DNA from: Guillardia theta CCMP2712
Taxonomy: Eukaryota > Cryptophyceae > Pyrenomonadales > Geminigeraceae
Direction of reading: 5' to 3'
DNA: 64,000 bases
NCBI RefSeq assembly: GCF_000315625.1
Contig: NW_005434634.1
Span: 122,807-186,806 of the forward strand
The first letter of the stretch is position 1, and every line of letters begins with the position of its first letter. Made by a program: the position numbers and the translations under genes. The notes beneath the pieces were generated by a model, which made no database searches, was not told where the DNA came from, and was given only the letters and a program-made list of their open reading frames with translations. This document shows, piece by piece, positions 54,632 to 64,000 of this stretch.

Positions 54632-56818
54632 ATGGACGACTTGGAGGACACCGGGAACGGGGGCGGATGTTGCGGCGGGGGCAAGCAGGGGCAGGAGAGC
54701 GAACGATCTTCCTGGTTCGAGAGCGGCAAAAGGAAGATCCTAAAAGACCCGGAGGACAACGAAACGAAGGCTTTCGCAGAGGCGCCGAAGTGGACGACGC
54801 CGGCAGAAGAGACCTCCTCGAAGCTTCTGATGGCAAGGTGAGCTCGGGGGGCAGTGTGGACGAGGACGAGGACGAGGATGAGGACGTAGGAAGGGAAAGG
54901 CCAGAGAGGAAAGGGACATGCTGTGACAAAGAGGAAGAAAGACGGCGGGGAGAGCGATGGGAAGAGAGAAGGAAGATGGGGAGGGACTGAGAGAAGGCAG
55001 GATGTGGGGTCGCTGGAGTGGGAGAGGAGGAGGAGTTTTGACCGTTCTTCCTGGGCAGGTTCTGTGACTTTATACCCTCCCATGGCAGCCCGAGGAGGCT
55101 TGAGTATGAGAGGCGACTCTTTGAAGGCCTGCTGTCAGAGAACGCTCCTAAGCTCGCCCAGTGCCACGTGCACTCGTTCCCCATCGCCTCCTCTTCCTCC
55201 GGCTCGGCTGGGCCACCCGGGCAAGAGGACGGGAGCAGCAGGCAGGATGGACTGCAGTACTTCGAGCACGAATCCCTCCTGAACGACATCTCCCGTTCCA
55301 ATAAGTTTGTCCTCTCGCTCAGCAGGTGGCCCGTGAAGTTCAAGTGTGTTCCTCCTCACTTTCCCTGCAGCTTGTCTGTGGAGCAGAGCAAGTCAGGGCT
55401 GCAGGTACGACTCCTCCCCCTCCTTCTCCCTGCTGTGAAGTTCATCTGCCACCTACAGGTCCACACGCATGCAACGGGACGGGCGACATTCGTCGAGACT
55501 CCTTCTCTCGCTGTCTTTCCTCACGTTTTCTCCATGCACAATCTTTCCACCTCTGATCTGAGCTCGATTTCAAGGTGATGTCCCTGTCTCTTCAAACATG
55601 CACAATCATATCCCATCCTTGTCACGTCCTCCTCGTCTATCTCCCTTTCTTCTTTCGCCTTCTCCTCCCCTGCCTCTTCGCCATACTCTTCCTTGCCCTT
55701 CTCTCGCCATCTCTCCTCCTATTCCCCCGCACCCCTCCCTCGCGATCTTTCGACTCTATTCTTTCCTTCCCTCCTTCCTTCCCTCCTCTTCTCTCCCATT
55801 TGCTGATCCCCACTCTCCCCTCGTTTCCTCTCCTGCTTCTGAAACACTGAAATCTCCTCGTCCTCGTGCCACCAGACTGTCGTCATCCAACAGGGAGTTT
55901 GATACAAAACAAGAAGTGCTGCAGCACAAACACTTCTGGGGACATGAAGAGATTAATCTGATTGAGCGTGATCTGTTTCCTGCTCGTCCTGCTTCCTCGC
56001 TCCCTGTCATTGCCTTCCTCGACCGGGATGGCGTCGTCAACGTGCAGGCAGCATATAATACCGGTCCAAACGCCATGCAGCTCGTCAGAGGCGCCGCGTC
56101 CGCCATCGCTCGCCTGCAGGTCAGTAAACGCTGGATAAGGATGGGGCACAGAGGAAGAGAGGAGAAGGGTTGGGGGTGAGTGGGTAAGCGGAGGAGTGAG
56201 ATGGGAGTATGCAAGGCCAAAGGGGGGAAGGAGAGGAAGAGATTTGAGGGAGTGGAAGGAGGAGGGAGGGGGGCAGGGGGGCGGGAGGCGAAAGACTGAC
56301 AGGCCGGTCAGGAGCGGGGGGTGAAGGTAGTGATTGTTTCGAGTCAAGCATGTGTTGGGAAGGGGTACTTACTGACATCCCACGTCCACGCGGTGATGGA
56401 CCGCATGTGTGCGATGCTCCGAGAGGAGGCGAAGGCTGACAGGACGAGGAGCACGGGGGACCTCTACCACTTGGCGCAGCCCGACTGCATCATCTTCTCA
56501 GTCGGAGCAGGAGATAAGGCCGTTCACCCGTCCTACCAGGACGTGTCCGGGGCGAAACCGTCGCCAGCGGGTCTTCTCAAGGGCGCAGAATGTCTGGGGC
56601 TGGGGAAGCGCTTCAGGGGATACATGGTGGGGGATCGAGTGACTGACCTAGAGGCTGGACACGCCGCAGGATGCAAGACCGTTCTTGTGCGCACTGGCGT
56701 TGGACAACAATCAGAGCAGGCGCTGAAGGAGGTGCACAGGGAGAGGTTGCTGGGAGTGGTGGAGGATTTGACAGCAGCAGTCGATGAGATCTTGAGAGAT
56801 CTTGAGAAGAAAGCTTGA
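54632..56818 (+). CDS. HAD-family phosphatase, GmhB/HisB-like, with N-terminal extension
   Basis: Five exons (54632-54837, 55059-55404, 55459-55574, 55876-56119, 56312-56818) give 472 residues. The C-terminal half is a HAD IIIA phosphatase: motif I VIAFLDRDGVVN with two catalytic Asp, motif II in VKVVIVSSQACVGKG, the substrate-loop Lys in SGAKPSPAGLLKG, and motif IV GYMVGDRVTDLEAGHAAGCK followed by TVLVRTG. This matches heptose-bisphosphate/histidinol-phosphate phosphatases. The first 230 residues (MDDLEDTGNGGGCCGGG, FCDFIPSHGSPRRLEYERRL, LQYFEHESLLNDISRSNKFV) are not part of that family, and I do not recognise them; they may be a second domain. No targeting peptide is seen. The gene lies 26 nt downstream of its co-oriented neighbour. 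Confidence 0.83.
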
Positions 56819-56866
56819 CAGAACATGAATGGGTTGAGTGAGTGTTGGTGTATTTGCAAAGGAAAA

Positions 56867-58341
56867 TTAGTCGAGATCTTCCTGCACCTCTTCGGTCTGT
56901 AGTTTTCTTTCTCGTCTTCTTCGCAGCCTTCACTTCCTGTACCTCTCCTTCTACCTCCTTCACCTCTTCTTCCTTCATCAACTTTGCTCCATTCTTCCCC
57001 TTTCCTCTCCCCTTTTTCTCCTTCACCTCTCCTCCCTCCATCGCAGCTTTCTCTGCTTCCCTCTTCTCCCTACAGGAATGATAATACTCCATCTCCTTCA
57101 GCTCGATCTCGCCAGCCGTTAGCCGGACCTGCACCACCAAGACAACATGTCAAATCCAAGTCAACGATGAGTCAGCTTCACCATCAAGTCGTCGTTTGAC
57201 CTCTCGCGGAACTTCATGCGCACGTAGTCATGCATCGTCTTCCTCCATGGCGCCTGGGGACATCGCTGCGCACTCCGAACACAGCGTTTGTACCTGCGGA
57301 CCAAATGAGGATGCGCACAGACCCTCACTATGGAGAAGTTTGAGGAGGACGGTTGGTATTAGTATGGATGATGATGAGGAGGAGGAGGACGAGCGTAGTT
57401 ATAGCAGTAGCAGCAGTAGCAAGAAGAAGAAGGGGAAGGGGGAGGAGTAGGAGAAGTGGAAGGAGAAGGAGAGGCAAAAAAGCAAAGGAGTGGAGTAGGG
57501 AGGAACAGCTTGACTAACAAGTTGCGCACAAGACGCCTTGAGATCATAGGGCGGTTCCTCGTAGCATAGTAGAGCGAGTCAGCGTCTTTCTTGCGATCCT
57601 TCTTCGCTGCCCTGCTGAAGACATTCTTGTAGTTTTCGAACTCCTCGGGCGGGATCAGGTGGGGGTCTTGTAAGAAAAAAACTCACACCTCCCCACCGCA
57701 ACATTAGCACAGTCCTCACTTTGTATAAGGTGTTCATCAGCATCCTTCTTGGAAGCCTTCTTTCGAGACTTCTTGGCTGGTTGTACCTGCTGTCTTCGTT
57801 CACAGGCATTGAGGCGGACTGCCACGTCCTACCGCTTTCGTCGCGATCAAATCTGTTGCCGCTGCTTCTTCCTGTGAAGACTACTCTTTGTGAATCCTGA
57901 AGCGCGGGAGACAGGGGCTGACCTCTTCTACACGCTTCTTCAGAGCATCCTTCGCCTTCTTCTTCAACGCAGATGTTTCCATGTTGTCCATGAGTCCTTT
58001 GAGACGTGAAAGCAGCTCGTCCTTGTTCCCTGTTGTCTGATCGTGCATGTCAGTCGTCTCGTCTCCACGTTCTCTCGAGGTACCTTTGCGCCTAACGCCT
58101 TTAGTCTTTCCTGCATCTCCGTCTTCTTCAGATCGCCTAGCTCTCCTAAATCCTTGCTGAGCGCTGAGTTTGCAAAGCATCTTGCTGCTGTTGCCGTGAA
58201 GGTCCTGACGCCTTGCCGGAGGGAGTTAGAGGAGGAGGCAGAGAGGAGGGAAGTGTTGATGCCCGGGAAGGGACATAACGGCATGCATTGCGTTGCCGTC
58301 CTGCCGAAATCTGCGCCGAACCTCCCGAGGATCCTCGCCAT
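56867..58341 (-). CDS. Mitochondrial LYR-family protein with SAP-like segment
   Basis: Eight minus-strand exons (58084-58341, 57923-58036, 57833-57871, 57720-57786, 57519-57666, 57182-57293, 56943-57128, 56867-56896) give 317 residues, all in phase. MARILGRFGADFGRTATQCM and the Ser/Arg/Ala-rich 65 residues after it look like a mitochondrial presequence. A SAP-like helix pair follows (LKKTEMQERLKALGAKTTGN, KDELLSRLKGLMDNME), then a Lys-rich linker. The LYR-type domain reads NLYKRCVRSAQRCPQAPWRK and MHDYVRMKFRERS (Phe237), then LTAGEIELKEMEYYHSCREK. LYR proteins join acyl carrier protein and assist Fe-S, complex I or ribosome assembly. The canonical LYR is LYK here. The acidic end (EEVQEDLD) appears only after splicing the last intron. 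Confidence 0.78.
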
Positions 58342-58895
58342 GGTGGAGGCCAACGGCGATTTGGCCGTAATAAGAAATAACCGTTTTGTAACGGTGAATG
58401 GAATTGTGGATTGAATCGATTCGGTTCAGTGGGAAACGATCTGGACGATGTGGGGTGTACAGTAGTCAGGGGTGGTGCTTCTCTGATGAATGATGGGGTA
58501 CTTTTATTATCAATAAAGGGGTGAGTGGTGAGCAATTTTCGAAGAGAGGAATTTCTTGGGGTGGGGTAGTCAAGCCAATAATCGGGCGCCATGGAGACAA
58601 GAAAAGCAGCGGAGGAGGCGATAGCCAAAGGAAGAGAGGTGAGCAGAGAGAATATGAACACAGAAATGAACGCAAACTTGCTTGCCAGTATACATTCATG
58701 ATAGTCCTACTATGTGTAGTCATCTTCCTCCACGGGAATGCCTGATCTCGGCGTCAGATCTCGATGTTTCCTTGCTTCTTTGTCCCATTATTGGATCAGT
58801 ACACCCATGCTGCAGTCTAAGTTCTGGTCATGCTTATGAAAATCAATGAATCTTTGATTCTAAGGGCAAGGAAGAGACAAAGATTCTAAATGATT
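58342..58895. other. Intergenic stretch
   Basis: About 550 bp between divergent start codons; AT-rich, no gene seen. A minus-strand frame at 58466-58723 is serine/proline-rich and without a family. Confidence 0.45.
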
Positions 58896-60700
58896 ATGCC
58901 AGAGGATGATGCACTCTTTATTTTGACTGCTTTACAGTATACAGCGAAACTTGGAGCCAGTAATTCAGTTTTGAAAGATAATGTACTCAACTTACTTGAA
59001 TTTCCTCATGATGACGTCAAACTGAAGGTTGTGTTGGAATATTCTTACGATTGATCTAAGACATTATGCAGATTGAAAGCCTGCAGAAGCATGCATCCTC
59101 TTTTGGTCCGTTCTAGGATGCAAATATCCCTTGATCTACTGACTGGCAGCAGGTGAAATCCTGTCCGAAAAGAAGCGAGAGATCGAGCATCTGATGAAGG
59201 TGAGAATTATGTGCAGCATCCAATCGCTATATCTGAGAGGATCGAAGACAACGTCAGAGAGTAGGCAAACCGTGCAGTCCGGTATGAACGTGCCTAAGAT
59301 GTCCAAGAGTCCTTTCAGATTGAGCATGGGGGTTCAGGAGATTCCGAGGATGATTATCAGCAACATGGTTCGTTGAGGGCAACTGTGAGAACACTCGGAT
59401 TGACCCTATCAACCCTTTGATGAAACATAAAGGTGATGGAGCTTCGAGAGAGAGAGAAACAGTTGATGGGACAGGTGAGCGTGTTTGTTGCGGTGCCTGC
59501 ATTTGACAGAGACGGCAGATCGACCTGTTTCATGCTATCAAAGAAGTCCCAACTCCGTCCAAGGATGAAGAAAAGAGGTGACATCTACATCAACACGAGA
59601 ATCGGTGACGCTAGCACTGTGAAGCATATCCCTGTTCAAGGAGATATCAAGACTGAACCAGGAGGTGGCCATGAGTTGGAGATCGATCGAAGATCGTCAT
59701 CTGATAGTCTCTTGTGACTTGCAGATAGTAAACCTCAGAGAGGAGAGGGACAACTGGAAGTCAAGAGCCTTGCTCGCAGGTCTTGATATCCCTCGTACAG
59801 GACGAAAATGCCGGTGACATCGTGCAGAGGGCAAGCTCGACAAGCAATCCGCGGTATCGCCCAAGGAAGGGAAGGATTCAGACACTCGAAACTCTGAAAA
59901 CTTCCAGCTTCCCCGTAATCTACATCAAGACTACGAGTCTCCTGAACTAGCTTCCTTGTCCCGCATTTCCAACGTCTACAGCCCTAGTGAAACTTGGAAT
60001 GGTTCTTAAATTCAGTCGTACATCGGAAACTTGTTTACTGATTGTTTGCATACAAGGGAATGGAGAATTCAATTTGCCGTGGAGGGGAAAAGAGCCTGTG
60101 CACAACAATGCGGTCAGAGACACGAGGCTGGGTCAAGATGAAAGCTCTGCAAGGCCTGCAGGAGAGGAACAGAACGATAGAACTCCTGCTACTGGAGCTG
60201 AAGCCCAGCATGTGCGATGTTTTCATGCTCTAGATACTTCTGGACTTACAACCGTTTCCAGGTCACCTTCAACCTTCACCTTTCGAAATTGTAGTCTTGT
60301 GGCTCTTTGAAACCCAACCTGATGGTGCACTTTCAGGTACAAGGTCATAGAAACGAGCACGCGAGAAAGAGCATCATTGAAACACAGTTTGAGCCTGGAT
60401 GTGGGACTTGCACTCCCTTCTGGAGTAGAAATGAATGCTTTGCTTGTACAGATCTTGATCGCTCTGAAAAGGTCTGGAATGAGTTTCAACTCGTCGGAAC
60501 TCCAGGTATGGATCATGTTTGTCTGCTTTGCTTTCATTGAGCCTCTTGATGATCAAGATATTATCCATAGAGCCCGATACGTGGTCGGGTAATGGAATCT
60601 CCATCTTCCTTTGTGTGGATGATCTTTGAGACGGCAGATGATGGAACGGAACCAACTACACTTGTCGTCATGCAGATCTCATCGTCGGCCAGTGCAGTAA
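58896..60700 (+). CDS. Uncharacterised coiled-coil protein, multi-exon
   Basis: The start MPEDDALFILTALQYTAKLG is at 58896. Supported exons are 58896-59027, 59072-59105, 59153-59367, 59433-59474, 59510-59577, 59725-59779, 59828-60001 and one from 60057. The product has helical and coiled segments (KKREIEHLMKVR, VMELREREKQLMGQRRQIDL, IVNLREERDNWKSRALLAEG) and a disordered stretch (VSPKEGKDSDTRNSENFQLP). Near the end are VIETSTRERASLKHSLSLDV and GLALPSGVEMNALLVQILIA, then DDQDIIHRARYVV and a stop at 60698-60700. Exon joins at 59615-59725 and 60200-60320 are unresolved. No family recognised; a cytoskeletal or centrosomal role is possible. Confidence 0.5.
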
Positions 60701-61037
60701 GTTCTGATCTCTACTCTCTGCCGAAGTAATTGACTACACTCGCAGCTCCACAATCCGACTCAGGTTATTGAGGTGCTGAAGCTATCTCTCGTGCTCTCTT
60801 GCTGTAGTAATCTCGTTTGAACGTGAGATCAGGAACTGCAACAGCAACTCAACGACTCCTCTAGTGCCTTGAAGAACGGTAGAAGACGATGTTTGATGCG
60901 TTCGATGACGCGTCGGCAGGCGAGGCCTCTCAGCACTTGATGAGAATAAGTCATCAGTGATAACAGCAGCCAGGAGCTTTGAACACATGAATTCAATGAT
61001 TAAGTAAAACAATACAATTCCTCGCCAATTCCCCCCG

Positions 61038-61767
61038 TCATTGCTGAGTCCTCGACGAGGCACGCTGCGGCGCAGCACCGAAAATGAAGAGCACGATGGT
61101 TGTGATGATGACTGCCATTGCCAAGACGATGCGAGCGAAGATGGTGAATTTCATGAAGTTAGACATTGGTCTGTCTACTTCCACTGAATTGAAACGGTCA
61201 AACAGATACAAGACTTCTTTGACATCTTCTTACCCGCCTGGCGTACTGGGACGACTTCGCTCATGTTGACTGCCTGGAAAGCTGCGAAAATTTCTGAGGA
61301 GGCAACACTGACGCTCGTCACGATGACTGAGACCTTAGAGAAACTTGATTACGTGACTCACAAGAGTCAAATTGAGTCTTACATGGTTGAGATCCTTGTC
61401 TTCGTCTGTCGAGGCATCGCAACCTTGAAAATCATGATTCAGCAATGAAGGAGCCAAGAGAGCGTACATTGATCATATTCCGGCTCCTTCGAAGCTTCCG
61501 AGCTTTCCGCGTTCTCAGCAAACATCTTGTGGTCCAGAGGTACTCTTTGAACCTGCATTGGAACTTCAAGGTTGTATGCTTTGTCCATCATTGATTGTGA
61601 ATCAGTGTTATGTTGCATCCCGACGGGTGGCTCGATCGGGATGAATGAAGAAGGCTGTGTTTCTGCTTGAAAGTTAGTCAGATTTGCAGCTGGCTAGGTT
61701 ATGGCGGACCAGAAAATATCGACAAGGTATCTACAGCGGCAATTGCAGACACCAACGAATTAAGCAT
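61038..61767 (-). CDS. Small tail-anchored protein, unknown
   Basis: Five minus-strand exons (61710-61767, 61468-61665, 61383-61423, 61234-61333, 61038-61183) give about 180 residues. It starts MLNSLVSAIAAVDTLSIFSA, continues with a proline-containing, polar region (FIPIEPPVGMQHNTDSQSMM, FAENAESSEASKEPEYDQ, ASTDEDKDLNH), and ends MSNFMKFTIFARIVLAMAVI plus ITTIVLFIFGAAPQRASS. The last stretch is one TM helix with a short tail, as in tail-anchored proteins. It has no SNARE heptads that I can see. An upstream exon is possible, because the frame is open before the chosen ATG. Function unknown. Confidence 0.55.
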
Positions 61768-61916
61768 TCCACTTCTCTGTGGAAAAAGTCAGCACAGGAT
61801 CACAAATTCTCGATCAATTTGCAATCACAGATATCATGGCTTTGAATCTGTTATTAGACTTCTTTGATTCCCTGCAAAACAAATGTTACCTACATCCTTA
61901 GACTGGATGCAAGAAT

Positions 61917-62683
61917 TTACATGGAAGTGTCAATGTTCTGTTTTGATCCATCTTGCCACAAGGTTTCCAAATTAATCCAAGTGACAGTATCTCGGCAAAC
62001 TGGACAAGCCCAGATTCCAGTTGAACGAAGTCCATGACTACATCAAATGTCAGTTTCATGTCAGGTAGGAAGAATTGTATCGCTTACAGTTCGCTCTGAT
62101 ATGCACATGATTTGTGAAAACAATGACGACAATTCGTCTTGACAACCACACCAGTACATAGATTTTCAAGACAGATAGTGCAAGCATTTTCAGCTTCCTC
62201 TGATTCGTCTCCAATGTACTTTGGACGCTCGTTTCGCTCTACAATTTTCATCCCTCGGAGAACATGTAGATGAGAAACTGAGTTCTCAGTATTGCAAAAC
62301 GAGAACTGGGACCAGACTGATGCATTAACGTCACTCACAGTTGCTACACTGTTTTCCCGGGTGAAACCATGTGCAAAGCTCGAATTTTCGGCAGCAACGA
62401 GAGCTGCAGGCTCATAAGCATAACCGTGAGGACCTGAAAGCTGCTCTACAGTTTGAGCTGACATCGGAGACGATTTGGAATTACAGAGGAGTTTAGAAAC
62501 AAAGACTGCAGTGCTTCTAGCGGGCGATGGATTGTTGGGAAAGGTCCATACGATGTAACCAGCGCTGAATGGTGGGTGTATGAAGGTCGCTCCATTGCTG
62601 AGAGGAATCACGAAATCTTTTTGCGGGAGTGGATACTGATTATGAACTTCAACATTGAAATTTTGAGACGGTCCAGCCTCCAT
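61917..62683 (-). CDS. RING-H2 zinc-finger protein
   Basis: Two minus-strand exons (62088-62683 and 61917-62037) give 238 residues. The first 160 residues carry no recognised domain (MEAGPSQNFNVEVHNQYPLP, then GATFIHPPFSAGYIVWTFPN). The C-terminal part is a complete RING-H2: Cys168-x2-Cys171 (ACTICLEN), Cys185, His187 and His190 (NCRHCFHKSC), Cys193, then Cys210-x2-Cys213 in WACPVCRD. The intron splits the ring between the sixth and seventh ligands and is phase-correct. It is most likely an E3 ubiquitin ligase that binds an E2 through Ile170 and Trp208. No TM segment is seen, so it is probably soluble; the target is unknown. Confidence 0.87.
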
Positions 62684-64000
62684 GATTCACTGCAAAACAG
62701 ACCTTTACAGATTGTCTTCCCTCGCGCTATTCCATCATCTGTTCATTGAACCTAAAGTAAAGTACATTAGAATGTTTAGATTTGAGCAATACTTTCGAAT
62801 CATAGAACAGGAACATAGACAACACACATTTGTCAATAAAACATCTGCAAGAACACAGCAACCAACGAAGATTGAGAAATGAAGACATCAGATAAACAAA
62901 CCCATGACAAAGGCGAGAAAAAGCAAAAGATTGTTTTAGAAAAGAATCAAAACTTGGAAATCTCATTCAAAATTCTCATCAATAGCCCTCCATGCTCTTT
63001 CCCTCTCTCAACACTCACTTTCCCAAGCAAATTACTTCTGCAAATTGTAATGCTTGAAAAACAAGAGAAATCGGATCTTAAATTTACTTCACACCCATGT
63101 CCATCCATGGAGTCCCAAGTTTTCTTCCTGCATTTTCGCTTTCCTCTCTGTCTATGTCTCCTCCTGTCCTGAAACTGCTTTCAAAACATTCGACTTATCC
63201 TTCATTCGCAAAATGCTATGAAAATCGGGCATGAGGAAACCTCGAATGAGGGTGGGTGGGGTAGTGATTAGAGCGAGGGAAGTGGAGTCGATAGGGGTAC
63301 ACTCTAGTGATCAGACCTGGAGGGTGGTCGGGGGTAGCAAAGGGGTGGAACCAGGGTACTTGGTGGAGTTTCACGGGGTGCAAGAGGTGTGAGTTTATTC
63401 GGGGGTAGGGGTAGTCTTCCTGACCTGTGCGGGGCTATCAAAGAAAGTCTCGATGTTGAGGGTAGGGTGGAGCTGTAGCTGGTAAAGAGGGTGAAGGGGG
63501 TGGTCGAATCCTACAAGGATACCTCCTCCAGTGGGTGGGGTAGTAGAGACCTACTTGTCACTTTACCCCCCTCATTGGGCCCTTCACACATCAGTCACAT
63601 TCTACCCCAACCCCAGGGGGCTTTACCTCCCTACCGTACCCCAGGCTGTCACACTGGTAGATACAGAACACTACCCCTACCCCATGAAATCATCTCCATT
63701 GCCCCCCGCTTCCCCCGGTCTGACCCACCCCTCTCAGGCTTGCTCCCCATCTTCAGGTGAGCACGTCCCCTAAGGGTTTTCAGACCACCTACCCTCGCCC
63801 TTCCACTACCCACATGGTCACGATCCCTACCCTCTCTGGCGGGTTGGATGGTCTCTAAGACCACCCTCAAGGGCTGACCCCTGTTTCTCTCCCTGTGAGT
63901 CAATGTCATATCCCCTATAGAGAAGAGCCTCTAATCAGAGCACAGGCAGTAGTCCAAAGCATCACTTCCGGGAGGTGGATTGAAAGGGCAAGTTCACACC
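62684..64000. other. Gene-free end of window with GGGGTAGG / CCCCTACC runs
   Basis: AT-rich to about 63230. From 63245 to 63550 the plus strand is G-rich (GGGTGGGTGGGGTAG, CGGGGGTAGGGGTAG, GGGTAGGGTGG). From 63565 to 63890 it switches to C-rich (TACCCCCCTC, CTACCCCAACCCC, CACTACCCCTACCCC). So the two halves have opposite skew. I see no gene. Confidence 0.6.

Noticed and set aside
56613-57140. LYR protein extended to 56613
   Set aside because: That frame runs antisense into the coding region of the HAD gene; splicing out a 46-nt intron gives an acidic end and a stop at 56867.

Overview
The window looks like nuclear DNA of a single-celled alga with a secondary plastid of red-algal origin, most likely a cryptophyte such as Guillardia theta (moderate confidence). 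Three things point this way. Genes are dense, on both strands, and split by very short GT-AG introns (mostly 40-60 nt, often with a CTGAC-like branch site). Two proteins carry a signal peptide followed by a phenylalanine at the cleavage point, the hallmark of bipartite plastid import in red-lineage secondary plastids. The gene content is typically eukaryotic (ESCRT-III, HECT ligase, RING, SDR, LYR, CGR1 families). All exon structures were built by hand from splice consensus, frame continuity and family resemblance, so single boundaries may be off. No tRNA, rRNA, CRISPR array or complete transposon was recognised.

Layout. 0-10 kb: 3' part of an AIFM2/FSP1-like oxidoreductase, a VPS2/CHMP2 gene with its MIM1 tail restored by splicing, a weak hypothetical, an intronless alpha/beta hydrolase, a partial membrane-protein gene, and a ten-exon MenA-type UbiA prenyltransferase. 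10-20 kb: an SDR reductase, a 16-copy 30-bp minisatellite, two divergently transcribed cysteine-rich membrane or secreted proteins, an unknown 384-residue protein and a 74-residue membrane protein. 20-28 kb: a UBE3C/HUL5-type HECT ligase, a PDZ-SH3-coiled-coil scaffold, an unknown protein, and a small plastid protein with a Tat-like lumen signal and a WW domain. 28-39 kb: a large multi-pass membrane protein with a near-perfect internal duplication, CGR1/CCDC86, an acidic protein with two competing C-terminal frames, and a plastid-targeted GNAT acetyltransferase. 39-50 kb: one giant surface protein (signal peptide, kelch repeats, LamG-like, cysteine-rich, filamin-like repeats, one TM segment). 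50-64 kb: dispersed repeats, an alpha/beta hydrolase with a cysteine nucleophile, a tail-anchored degenerate calcineurin-like protein, a HAD (GmhB-like) phosphatase, a mitochondrial LYR-family protein, a coiled-coil protein, a small tail-anchored protein, a RING-H2 protein and a G/C-skewed gene-free end.

Genes are not arranged in pathways. What recurs is close head-to-head and tail-to-tail packing: 13 nt separate the convergent stops at 36430/36443, and 26 nt separate the tandem genes at 54605/54632. Most gene-free gaps contain GGGGTAGG/CCTACCCC-type runs or simple repeats.
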